Assembly (NCBI RefSeq): GCF_001431665.1
Contig: NZ_LLXV01000099.1
Span: 1-64,000, forward strand
Reading direction: 5' to 3'
Length of the DNA: 64,000 nt
Source of the DNA: Stenotrophomonas beteli
GTDB lineage: Bacteria > Pseudomonadota > Gammaproteobacteria > Xanthomonadales > Xanthomonadaceae
Shown here in pieces: positions 1-8,016 of this stretch. The notes beneath the pieces are model-generated. The model ran no database searches. It was not told the DNA's origin and was given only the letters and a program-made list of their open reading frames with translations. The translations under genes were made by a program, and so were the position numbers. Within the stretch, counting starts at the first letter, position 1. Each line of letters starts with the position of its first letter.

Positions 1-2
1 GT

Positions 3-22
3 CCGCGGCATGGATGCCGCGG
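3..22. repeat. Short palindrome
   Basis: A 9-bp perfect stem (CCGCGGCAT / ATGCCGCGG) with a 2-base loop lies in the 160 non-coding bases downstream of poxB. It resembles the short dispersed palindromes found between other genes here. No gene is visible in positions 1-163. Confidence 0.55.
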
Positions 23-130
23 CCAAGCCCCCAGGGACGGGTTTACGGCGCCCCCCGCAACCGGCCCCACCCCGCCTATCCACGGCAAACCTGCTTTTGA
101 CCTTGCTTCGGCGGTTGCCGTGGTTTCAGC

Positions 131-152
131 GGGTGCAGGGCGCAGCCCTGCA
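131..152. repeat. Dispersed palindrome, GGGTGCAGGGC type
   Basis: An 8-bp perfect stem (TGCAGGGC / GCCCTGCA, loop GCA) just beyond the poxB stop codon. Almost the same 22 bases occur in inverted orientation at 54851-54872, so this is a dispersed repeat rather than a chance hairpin. It could act as the 3' end of poxB mRNA. Confidence 0.6.
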
Positions 153-163
153 TCGACTCCCCC

Positions 164-1882
164 CTACTTCTTCAGGAAGTTGTCCACCAGCAGGTGCTTC
201 ACGTCGTCGAAGCGGCCGTTCAACACGGCCTTGGCGGCGTACAACGCCGTACCGGCCACCTGCTTGGCCTCGATCTGCGGCGGCATCACCAGTTCGGCGC
301 GGCTGGTGTGCACGTCCAGCAACGCCGGGCCGCGCTGGGCCAGGAAATCCTGCACCGCCTCCTCCAGATCCTCGCTGCGGGTCACGGTGCGGCCGTGGAA
401 ACCGATCACCTCGGCCAAGCGCCCGAAGTCCGGGTTCTTCAGGTCGGTGTAGTTGTCCAGCAGGCCTTCCACCTTCTGTTCCAGCTCGACGAAGTTGAGC
501 GAACCGTTGTTGAACACCACCACCTTGATCGGCAGGTTCTCCTGCACCGCGGTCAACAGGTCGCCCAGCAGCATCGCCAGGCCACCATCACCGGACAGCG
601 AAACCACCTGCCGGCCCGGGAACGCCTTCTGCAGGCCCAGCGCCTGCGGCATCGCGTTGGCCATCGTGCCGTGCAGCAGGCTGGTCAGCGTGCGGCGGCG
701 GCCGTTGACGCGGATGTGGCGCAGTACCCACACCATCGGCGAGCCACCGTCGGCGGTGAACAGCGCATCGTCTGCGGCATGCTTCGACAGCAGCGCGGTC
801 AGGTGCTGCGGGTGGATCAGTTCGCCCTCGCCGGGTTGTTCTTCCTGCTCGCGCTTCTTCAGCGCCTTGTCGCGACGCTCGATGCATTCATCCAGGAAAC
901 TACTGTCCTCGCGCGGGGGCAGCATCGGCAGCAGTGCATCCAGTGTCGGCGCGATATCGCCCACCACGCCCAGGTTCACCGGGTGGCGGCGGCCGAGGTG
1001 GCTGCCGTCGCGGTCGACCTGGATGATCGTCGCCTTGTCCGGGTAGAACTGGCCCCAGGCAAAGTCGGCACCGAGCAGCAGCAGTGTGTCGCACGCCATC
1101 AGCGTGTGGAAGCCGGATTCGATGCCGAAGATGCCGGTCATGCCCATGTTGTACGGGTTGTCCGGCTCCACGAAATCCTTCGCGCGCGAGGTGTGCGCGA
1201 CCGGTGCCTGCAGGCGCCGGGCCAGTTCCAGCAGTTGCGCATGCGCGCCCTGGCAACCGGCGCCGGCATAGATGCCAATGCGCTTGCCCTGCCCCAGCAG
1301 CTCGGCGATGCGCTGCAGTTCGGCGTCGGAAGGGCGCAGCACTGGCTGGGTGTAGTGCACCGAGAACGGCACATCGTGCTTCACCTCAGCCTGGCTGATA
1401 TCGGCCGGCAGGATCACCACCGCCACGCCGCGGCGGCTGATCGCCGCCTGGCAGGCCAGGGCCACGACGCGTCGGGCCTGCTCCGGGCTGTGCACCTGCT
1501 CGCAGAACACCGTGCAGCTGCCATAGACCGCCTTGAAATCCACTTCCTGCGGGAATTCCATGCCCAGCTCGCTGGTCACCACCTGGCTGGCGATCAGCAC
1601 CATCGGCGCACGGTTGCGATTGCTTTCGAAGATGCCGTTGATGAAGTGCAGGCCACCGGGACCACAGGAGCCCGCACAGGCGGTCAACTCGCCGCTCACC
1701 AGCGAATCGGCGCCAGCGGCGAAGGCGGCCACTTCTTCGTGGCGTACATGCACCCAGTCGATTTCACTGCGGTGCAGGGCATCGGTGACGTGATTCAAGG
1801 TATCGCCAACGATGCCGTAACAGCGGCGGACGCCCGCCTGCTGCAGGGTATCGACAACGATCTCGGCAACGCGCTTGCTCAT
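164..1882 (-). CDS. poxB: Pyruvate dehydrogenase (quinone) / pyruvate oxidase PoxB
   Basis: Thiamine-diphosphate flavoenzyme that converts pyruvate to acetate and CO2 and passes electrons to ubiquinone at the inner membrane. The catalytic Glu is at residue 50 in RHEEVAAFAA, and the C-terminal TPP/Mg site reads GDGGLAMLL...NNGS. The MSKRVAEI start gives 572 residues, the same length as E. coli PoxB, with GAGG 9 bases upstream; the frame stays open 24 codons further and ATG occurs three codons earlier, so the start is a choice. The N-terminal PP domain, central FAD-binding domain and C-terminal TPP domain are all complete. It appears monocistronic. PoxB usually serves aerobic stationary-phase acetate formation. 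Other members of this TPP family (acetolactate synthase, oxalyl-CoA decarboxylase) fit the sequence less well. Confidence 0.92.
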   Translation of the reverse strand: MSKRVAEIVVDTLQQAGVRRCYGIVGDTLNHVTDALHRSEIDWVHVRHEEVAAFAAGADSLVSGELTACAGSCGPGGLHFINGIFESNRNRAPMVLIASQVVTSELGMEFPQEVDFKAVYGSCTVFCEQVHSPEQARRVVALACQAAISRRGVAVVILPADISQAEVKHDVPFSVHYTQPVLRPSDAELQRIAELLGQGKRIGIYAGAGCQGAHAQLLELARRLQAPVAHTSRAKDFVEPDNPYNMGMTGIFGIESGFHTLMACDTLLLLGADFAWGQFYPDKATIIQVDRDGSHLGRRHPVNLGVVGDIAPTLDALLPMLPPREDSSFLDECIERRDKALKKREQEEQPGEGELIHPQHLTALLSKHAADDALFTADGGSPMVWVLRHIRVNGRRRTLTSLLHGTMANAMPQALGLQKAFPGRQVVSLSGDGGLAMLLGDLLTAVQENLPIKVVVFNNGSLNFVELEQKVEGLLDNYTDLKNPDFGRLAEVIGFHGRTVTRSEDLEEAVQDFLAQRGPALLDVHTSRAELVMPPQIEAKQVAGTALYAAKAVLNGRFDDVKHLLVDNFLKK

Positions 1883-1990
1883 CGGATACATCCTCGAGGG
1901 GAGAACATCCGAGGCTAGACCCGAAGAAGTGATGCCTCCGTGGGCAAGGCGCACATCACCTCGATAGGCAAACTACCGGCGGAGATCGAG

Positions 1991-2857
1991 TCAATCGTTG
2001 ACGTTGATCCAGCCCTCCACCGCGCCCTGCTTCGGGTTGCGGTAGCGCAGCTTCACCCAACCATCCTGTTCATCCAGCATCTCCACGCGGTCTCCCTGCA
2101 CCAGGTAACGCCTGGTGCTGGATGCGCCGGGTCGATCGAACAGGAACAGCCGCGCGGGTACCACGGTGGCTGTCAACGCAACCAGCGGGCTATCGTTTTC
2201 GGGCACTGCCAACCCGTCATTGATGGCTCGCTCTTCGATCTCCGCGGTCGCCGAGTAGCTGGTCCAAACGGCCAATGGGCCATCAAACCGCGTCGCCTCC
2301 AGATTCAGCACTTCTCCGTCCAACCTGGGCAACGTAAGCATGCGCTCAGAACGATAAAGGTACAGAACGCCGTTGAATGGGCGGTAGACATCAACACGCC
2401 AGACGGCACTTCGGCAGCTACTGCGGAGCACCTGATTCTCAGAATCCAATTCGATCCGACCGAACTCCCCACAACTTCGCCTTGCTTTCCGCAGGACTGG
2501 CAGTGTTATGAACCTGCCAAGAAACCGATCGAACTTGTAGACAAGTGTTGAAAAATTGACCATTCCAACGGGCATCTGCACTACCAGATCAAGCTGACCA
2601 TCAAAGTCCACATCCAACGCCATCAGCTTCGTTTCAGATTCCAGCGACCCCGATGGAGCTGGCGGCAGCTGCTGTGTCGCGCCTGAGGGGAGTTGGACCT
2701 GGATGCCCCCGTCAGGTTGATGGACGACAGTTACCGGTGTTGCTGGTGCTACTTCGAACATAAGCTGCGCTTGTTCCACGACTGGCATCGACCAGGCCCT
2801 CCCCGGCAGAAGGAGCCCAAGCTGGAGAAGAATCAGCGACATCAGCGCCGCAACCAT
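1991..2857 (-). CDS. Exported protein with C-terminal SH3-like domain (copy 1 of a tandem pair)
   Basis: About 288 residues from the chosen ATG: a hydrophobic signal peptide (residues 1-23), a middle region with a DVDFDGQLDL segment like the calcium-binding loops of FG-GAP or XAC2610-type periplasmic proteins, and a C-terminal SH3-like domain ending in GWINVND. The next gene is a paralogue. The last ~90 bases of the two genes are nearly identical, whereas the first two thirds diverge and this copy is clearly richer in A+T. An in-frame ATG at 2911 is possible, but the hydrophobic stretch fits the 2857 start. The function is unknown. A periplasmic wall-binding or inhibitor role is only a guess from the SH3-like end and the D-x-D-x-D-G loop. 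Confidence 0.7.
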   Translation of the reverse strand: MVAALMSLILLQLGLLLPGRAWSMPVVEQAQLMFEVAPATPVTVVHQPDGGIQVQLPSGATQQLPPAPSGSLESETKLMALDVDFDGQLDLVVQMPVGMVNFSTLVYKFDRFLGRFITLPVLRKARRSCGEFGRIELDSENQVLRSSCRSAVWRVDVYRPFNGVLYLYRSERMLTLPRLDGEVLNLEATRFDGPLAVWTSYSATAEIEERAINDGLAVPENDSPLVALTATVVPARLFLFDRPGASSTRRYLVQGDRVEMLDEQDGWVKLRYRNPKQGAVEGWINVND

Positions 2858-3090
2858 GTGCGGGCCGTCTCTCTCAAGCAGTCGCGGCTCGAAGCCGATC
2901 CCCATTGTCATTGGAATGCCCGTGCAGAAACTGGCTTTTCAGCCACCACCACGATCATGTGCCGGAGCACCCGGCAGCTCCATGCAAGAAATCCGAAATT
3001 GCTTCCAGCGTCGAGGGGACCAGTCCTGCAAGCAAGAAACACACCAGGCAGCAGTGGCCCGGCTATCCAGGGCCTGTCAGTTCAGTTCAA

Positions 3091-3948
3091 TCAATCGTTG
3101 ACGTTGATCCAGCCCTCCACCGCGCCCTGCTTCGGGTTGCGGTAGCGCAGCTTCACCCAGCCGTCCTGTTCATCCAGCAGTTCCACGCGGTCGCCCTGCA
3201 CCAGGTAACGCTTGGTGCTGGACGCACCGGGGCGGTCGAACAGGAACAGCCGCGCAGGTACCACGGCGGCCTGCCGGCCACGCAACGGTCCATCCGGCGG
3301 TGCGCCCAGGCCATCGGCAATCGCGCTCTCCAGCACACGGCCAGCGGCATCATAGGTGCGCCAGACCGCCAGCGGGCCTTGCTCGTCGCTCGGCTCCCAC
3401 TGCAGCGCGGCATTGAGCGTATCGCCCAGCATCAGCACGCTCTCGGCGCGGTACAAATAGAGCTTCGCGCCTGCAAACCGGTACTGGTCGGTGTACCACA
3501 TCGGGCCGCTGCGGCAGCTGCTGGTCAGGGTGCGGCTCGGACGGTCGACCGTCAGCCCCATCAGGTCACCGCAGCTGTGCTTGCCATGGGTGTCGGCCTG
3601 CAGCGCGCGGAACCCGGTACTGGCCGGATCGAAGCGGTACACCGCCACCGCTTCGTTGACCATGCCCACCGAAGCACGTGCGACCAGTTCCGGGTAGCCA
3701 TCGAAATCGACATCTTCGAGCGACCAGCGCGAATTGCCGTCGGCATCCGCCGCGCCCTCCAGCGTCTGCCGCTTGCCCGACGGCGACAGCTGCACCGCGA
3801 TGCTTCCGCCCTGCTGGGGATCGGCGTGCGCCTGCACATGAGCGGCCACCTGGAAGCGCAGCGTTCCGCCCTCCCCGCCGCTCGCCTGCGCCGACGGTGC
3901 CAGCACGCCTGCCAATACCAGGCCCAGCACGCATTCCCTGTAGTTCAT
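3091..3948 (-). CDS. Exported protein with C-terminal SH3-like domain (copy 2 of a tandem pair)
   Basis: About 285 residues: signal peptide ending near SAQASG, a middle region with DVDFDGYPEL, and a C-terminal SH3-like domain (RYLVQGDRVELLDEQDGWVKL) ending in GWINVND as in copy 1. GGGAG stands 5 bases before the chosen ATG; two earlier in-frame ATGs lie within 18 bases. It sits in the same orientation as copy 1, about 230 bases apart, and has the high GC typical of the window, so this is probably the resident gene and copy 1 the divergent arrival or fast-evolving duplicate. No enzymatic motif is visible. The DxDxDG-containing middle resembles XAC2610-type periplasmic inhibitor proteins of xanthomonads, but I cannot confirm homology. 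Confidence 0.72.
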   Translation of the reverse strand: MNYRECVLGLVLAGVLAPSAQASGGEGGTLRFQVAAHVQAHADPQQGGSIAVQLSPSGKRQTLEGAADADGNSRWSLEDVDFDGYPELVARASVGMVNEAVAVYRFDPASTGFRALQADTHGKHSCGDLMGLTVDRPSRTLTSSCRSGPMWYTDQYRFAGAKLYLYRAESVLMLGDTLNAALQWEPSDEQGPLAVWRTYDAAGRVLESAIADGLGAPPDGPLRGRQAAVVPARLFLFDRPGASSTKRYLVQGDRVELLDEQDGWVKLRYRNPKQGAVEGWINVND

Positions 3949-3984
3949 CATCGCTCCCTGCGGCACCGTGGCGGCGCCTTCAAT

Positions 3985-4467
3985 TCAGAACGATACCTCG
4001 ACCGGCTGCCGCGACCACAGCACCGATTGATGCTGGGTCTGCTGCTTCCACGCCAGGCGGATGGCTTCGATATCGGCACGGCGCTGCGGGGTGTCCTCGT
4101 GCAGCACCACCAGCACCTTGGTGCGCAGGCGGTTGGGCGCGGCATCACCGCGGAACAGCCACTGGCCATAGGCATCGAACACGGTCAGGCCATCCGGGAA
4201 GCGCGGGGTCACTTCCTTGTCCAGGAAGGTACGCCACTGCGCGTCGCTGATGGTGCCGGCCTGCGGGCGGTTGCCGGCGCCCTGCTCCTCGCCCACGCCG
4301 AAATACAGCTCGCTGCGCACCCAGCCGTGCCCGGACGACGGGCGTGCGGCATCGCCCTTCAGTTCGGCGGTGGTGGCCGTGGCATAGGCGCTGGGCGCCT
4401 GTGAAGAGAGGCTGGCGCAGCCGCTGGTGGCCAGCAGCACGGCGAAGACGAGGCCAAGGTGTTTCAT
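3985..4467 (-). CDS. DUF3574-type lipoprotein
   Basis: A 160-residue predicted lipoprotein. The signal peptide ends with the lipobox LATSGCAS, so Cys18 would be lipidated. The body (WVRSELYFGVGEEQG, QWRTFLDKEVTPRFPDGLTVFDAYGQW, KVLVVLHED) matches the DUF3574 pattern as I remember it. Function is unknown. Codons upstream of this ATG lack a signal-peptide pattern, so I start at MKHLGLVF. It is transcribed away from the TonB-dependent receptor, with about 215 bases between them, so the two have divergent promoters. Confidence 0.75.
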   Translation of the reverse strand: MKHLGLVFAVLLATSGCASLSSQAPSAYATATTAELKGDAARPSSGHGWVRSELYFGVGEEQGAGNRPQAGTISDAQWRTFLDKEVTPRFPDGLTVFDAYGQWLFRGDAAPNRLRTKVLVVLHEDTPQRRADIEAIRLAWKQQTQHQSVLWSRQPVEVSF

Positions 4468-4682
4468 CGGTACAGCTCCGGGGAAGGGGGGACAAGGCGA
4501 GCCGGCAGCGTACAGCGCCACCGGCCCGGCGTGCTGATGCCAGCAGGGCATCAACTCATGCCGGACCGGCAGGGGCTTGCATCGGCACCGGCCATCACGC
4601 GAAGATAATATATCGCTTCATCCGGATGGATGTAAGTGAAACTATCTCCCCCTTCCCTGTCGTCGTTGTTGCTGGAGCCTCC

Positions 4683-7118
4683 ATGTCCGCCCGCCTGCCC
4701 GCGTCGCCGCTCGGCCTCGCCATCGCCCTCGCGCTTTCCTCCGCCGCCGTCCCGGCCCTGGCCCAGGACGCCACCAACCTGGATACGGTGATCGTCACCG
4801 GCACCCGGGCCGCCGACCGCACCGTGCTCGAATCCACCTCGCCGGTAGACGTACTCACCGCCGAGGACATCCGCAAGGCCGGCGTGGTCAACGGTGAACT
4901 GGGTAGCGCGCTGCAGGCGCTGCTGCCCTCGTTCAACTTCCCGCGCCAGTCCAACTCCGGTGGCGCCGACCACGTGCGCGCGGCACAGCTGCGCGGCCTG
5001 TCGCCGGACCAGGTGCTGGTGCTGGTCAATGGCAAGCGCCGCCACCACACCGCGCTGGTCAACACCGACAGCAAGATCGGCAAGGGCACCACCCCGGTCG
5101 ACTTCAATTCGATCCCGGTCAGCGCGATCAAGCGCATCGAAGTGCTGCGCGACGGCGCCGGCGCGCTGTACGGCTCCGACGCGGTGGCCGGTGTGATCAA
5201 CGTGATCCTCGACAACGGCGGCGACGGCGGTGAGATCGAGGCCAGCTATGGTGCCAACCACACCGACCTCAAGCCGATCGGGCGCACCCTCACCGATGGC
5301 CAGACCGGCAACTTCAGCGCCAAGGTCGGCACAGCGCTGGGCGAAGACGGTGGCTTCCTGCGCGTCGGCCTGGAATACAAGCACCGCAACGGCACCAACC
5401 GCGCCGGCTTCGACCAGATTCCGCCGTGGGACCAGACGCCGGGCAACCTGGCGCTGCAGGGCAAGCGCAACTATGTGCTGGGTGATGGCCAGAGCAAGGA
5501 CATCAACCTGTGGCTGAACACCGAGATTCCGGTCGGCCAGACGTCGACGTTCTACGCGTTCGGTACGTTCAACCAGCGCGATACCGAAGGCGCGAACTAC
5601 TTCCGCTACCCCGATGGCGATGCCAACTGGAAGCAGGTCTATCCGAACGGTTACCGGCCTGTTTCCGAAGGCGAGAACCGCGACGTGCAGGCCGTGGCCG
5701 GCGTGCGTGGCCAGTGGGGCGAATGGAGCTACGACGGCAGCGTCGATTACGGCCAGAACGACTTCACCTACCGCCTGCGCGATTCGCTCAACGCCTCGCT
5801 GGGCCCGACCAGCCCGACCCGCTTCAAGACCGCCGATTACGAATACGCGCAGACCGTGGGAAACCTCGACCTGAGCCGCGTGTTCCCCCAGAGCGACAGC
5901 ATCAGCCACACCCTGGGCCTGGGCGTGGAGGCACGCCATGAGCGCTACCAGACCCGTCCCGGCGACCCGGCCAGCTATGCGGCAGGTCCGTTTACCGATC
6001 GCCCCACCGGTTCGCAGGCCGGTGGCGGCCTGACCCCGCAGGATGCGGCCACCCTGTCGCGCGATGTGGCCAGCGCCTATGCCAGCCTGTCCAGCCAGTT
6101 CGGCGAAAAGTTCTCCACCGATCTGGCCGCGCGCTACGAGCACAACGACGATTTCGGCGGTGAACTGACCGGCAAGCTCGGCCTGCGCTACGAGTTCACC
6201 CCGGCATTCGCGCTGCGCGGCGCCATCTCCAACAACTTCCGCGCACCGTCACTGGCGCAGATCGGCTACGAATCCACCTCCACCGGCTACAACGCCGGCG
6301 GCCAGCTGGTTCAGGGCCGCCTGCTGTCGGTCAACAATCCGATCGCGCGTGGCCTGGGCGCGCAGGACCTGAAGCCGGAAAAATCCCTGAACACGTCGCT
6401 GGGCTTCACCAGTCGCATCGGCGAACACTTCGACCTGTCGCTGGACTTCTTCCAGATCGACATCGACGACCGCATCGCACTGTCGGAGAGCATCACCGGC
6501 GATGCGCTGACCGACTACGTGGCCGCCAACTACGGCGTCACCGGCCTGCAGAGCGCCAGCTTCTTCGTCAACGCGGCCGACACCCGCACCCGCGGTGCCG
6601 AACTGGTGAGCAACTGGCGCCAGTCACTCGGCGATGGCCAGCTGCTGCTGACCGGCACCTACGCCTACACCAAGACCACGCTGAAGAACGTGCTGGCCAC
6701 CCCGGCGCAGCTGCGCGCGCTGAATCCGGACTACGTGCTGTTCGGCATCGAAGAGACCAACACCCTCACCGATGCCACCCCACGCACGCGTGGCAGCTTC
6801 TCGGCCGCCTGGAGCAACGACCGCTGGTCGCTGAGCACGCGCGTGAACCGCTATGGCAGCGCCACCCGCGTGTTCAACTTCGGTGACGGCTACATCCCGC
6901 GCCAGACCTACCAGGCCGAGTGGCAGCTGGATGCAGAGGTGGAGTACCGCATCACCCCGCAGTGGAGCGTGGCCATCGGCGGGCAGAACCTGACCGACAA
7001 CTACCCGGATCGATCCAACAGCGATATCCACTACTTCGGCAACCTGCCGTACGACGTACTGTCGCCGATCGGCAGCAACGGTGCCTATTATTACGGCCGC
7101 GTCCGCTTTACGTTCTGA
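4683..7118 (+). CDS. TonB-dependent outer-membrane receptor
   Basis: An 811-residue TonB-dependent receptor. It has a signal peptide (LSSAAVPALAQ), a TonB-box-like VIVTGTR just after it, a plug domain with the usual VLVLVNGKRRH and IEVLRDGAGALYGSDAVAGVINV blocks, and a long 22-strand barrel ending in the outer-membrane sorting signal VRFTF. GGAG 5 bases before the ATG decides the start over an in-frame ATG at 4626. The barrel holds no feature that reveals the substrate, and no siderophore, sugar or vitamin gene is adjacent. An AT-rich stretch (GATAATATATC, about 70 bases upstream) could hold the promoter; I see no clear Fur box. Confidence 0.9.
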   Translation: MSARLPASPLGLAIALALSSAAVPALAQDATNLDTVIVTGTRAADRTVLESTSPVDVLTAEDIRKAGVVNGELGSALQALLPSFNFPRQSNSGGADHVRAAQLRGLSPDQVLVLVNGKRRHHTALVNTDSKIGKGTTPVDFNSIPVSAIKRIEVLRDGAGALYGSDAVAGVINVILDNGGDGGEIEASYGANHTDLKPIGRTLTDGQTGNFSAKVGTALGEDGGFLRVGLEYKHRNGTNRAGFDQIPPWDQTPGNLALQGKRNYVLGDGQSKDINLWLNTEIPVGQTSTFYAFGTFNQRDTEGANYFRYPDGDANWKQVYPNGYRPVSEGENRDVQAVAGVRGQWGEWSYDGSVDYGQNDFTYRLRDSLNASLGPTSPTRFKTADYEYAQTVGNLDLSRVFPQSDSISHTLGLGVEARHERYQTRPGDPASYAAGPFTDRPTGSQAGGGLTPQDAATLSRDVASAYASLSSQFGEKFSTDLAARYEHNDDFGGELTGKLGLRYEFTPAFALRGAISNNFRAPSLAQIGYESTSTGYNAGGQLVQGRLLSVNNPIARGLGAQDLKPEKSLNTSLGFTSRIGEHFDLSLDFFQIDIDDRIALSESITGDALTDYVAANYGVTGLQSASFFVNAADTRTRGAELVSNWRQSLGDGQLLLTGTYAYTKTTLKNVLATPAQLRALNPDYVLFGIEETNTLTDATPRTRGSFSAAWSNDRWSLSTRVNRYGSATRVFNFGDGYIPRQTYQAEWQLDAEVEYRITPQWSVAIGGQNLTDNYPDRSNSDIHYFGNLPYDVLSPIGSNGAYYYGRVRFTF

Positions 7119-7129
7119 TTCGCGCGTCC

Positions 7130-7158
7130 GGTAGTGCCGGCCGCTGGCCGGCACTACC
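7130..7158. repeat. SMAG-type palindrome
   Basis: A 13-bp perfect inverted repeat around a GCT loop, with GTAG at one end and CTAC at the other: GTAGTGCCGGCC and its complement. It lies 12 bases after the TonB-receptor stop codon and before otsB. This is the canonical form of the GTAG-headed REP family of S. maltophilia. Confidence 0.85.
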
Positions 7159-7216
7159 CTGATCCGCAGCCTGCCCTCGACCTGCCCTACACGCCCAGGC
7201 TGGCAAGCTGGGCGTC

Positions 7217-7975
7217 ATGGCTGAACCGCTCCCCCTGCGTCCGCCACCGCCATTGCTTGACGACGCCTGTGCGTTGTTCCTCGATGTCGACGGCACCCTG
7301 ATCGAATTCGCTGCACGCCCGGATGCCGTGCAGCTGCTGCCCGATGTGCGTGAGGCCATCGGCCGCATCAGCGACCGCCTGGAAGGTGCCGTGGCGCTGG
7401 TCAGTGGCCGACCGCTTGAACAGCTGGACCAGCTGTTCGCTCCGCTCCAGCTGCCTGCCGCCGGCCTGCATGGGCATGAGCTGCGCGGCCACGATGGTCG
7501 CGTGCTGCGCGACGAACACGACGACGACACCGCCGAATGGCTGCACGCGCTGCACCAGCAGGCCATGCGCTTCGCGCACGGCCATCCCGGCGTGCTGGTG
7601 GAGGACAAGGGCGTCGGCCTGGCCCTGCACTGGCGCGGCGCACCGCACGCGGCCAGCGATGTACGCACCTTTGCCGACCGCCACGTGCGCGGTCGGCCCG
7701 GTTACCGCCTGCAACCGGGCGACCACGTGGTCGAGTTCGTTCCGGTGGGCAGCGACAAAGGGCGCGCCGTGCGCCGGATGATGCAGTACCTGCCCTTCCG
7801 CGGCCGTCTTCCGGTGTTCCTCGGCGATGACCTCACCGATGAATTCGGCTTCGACGCCGCCAACGTCCAGCACGGCTGGAGCGTGCTGGTGGGTGAACGT
7901 GAACCCAGCGCGGCGGTGTTTGCGCTGCCCGACATACGCAGCGTGCACGCCTGGCTGCGTGAGAATGCCTATTGA
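7217..7975 (+). CDS. otsB: Trehalose-6-phosphate phosphatase OtsB
   Basis: 252-residue HAD-superfamily phosphatase that dephosphorylates trehalose-6-phosphate to trehalose. Motif I is DVDGTL with nucleophile Asp23 and acid/base Asp25; motif IV is FLGDDLTDEFGF. It is the first gene of a tight otsB-GH15-otsA operon, so product formation (OtsA then OtsB) and an alpha-glucosidase-like enzyme are co-transcribed. Trehalose is the usual osmotic and desiccation protectant in this group. The length is typical of bacterial OtsB. Confidence 0.93.
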   Translation: MAEPLPLRPPPPLLDDACALFLDVDGTLIEFAARPDAVQLLPDVREAIGRISDRLEGAVALVSGRPLEQLDQLFAPLQLPAAGLHGHELRGHDGRVLRDEHDDDTAEWLHALHQQAMRFAHGHPGVLVEDKGVGLALHWRGAPHAASDVRTFADRHVRGRPGYRLQPGDHVVEFVPVGSDKGRAVRRMMQYLPFRGRLPVFLGDDLTDEFGFDAANVQHGWSVLVGEREPSAAVFALPDIRSVHAWLRENAY

Positions 7976-8016
7976 CCCGGCCAATCCCCACGGCCGCAAC
8001 CGAGATGTACCGCGTG

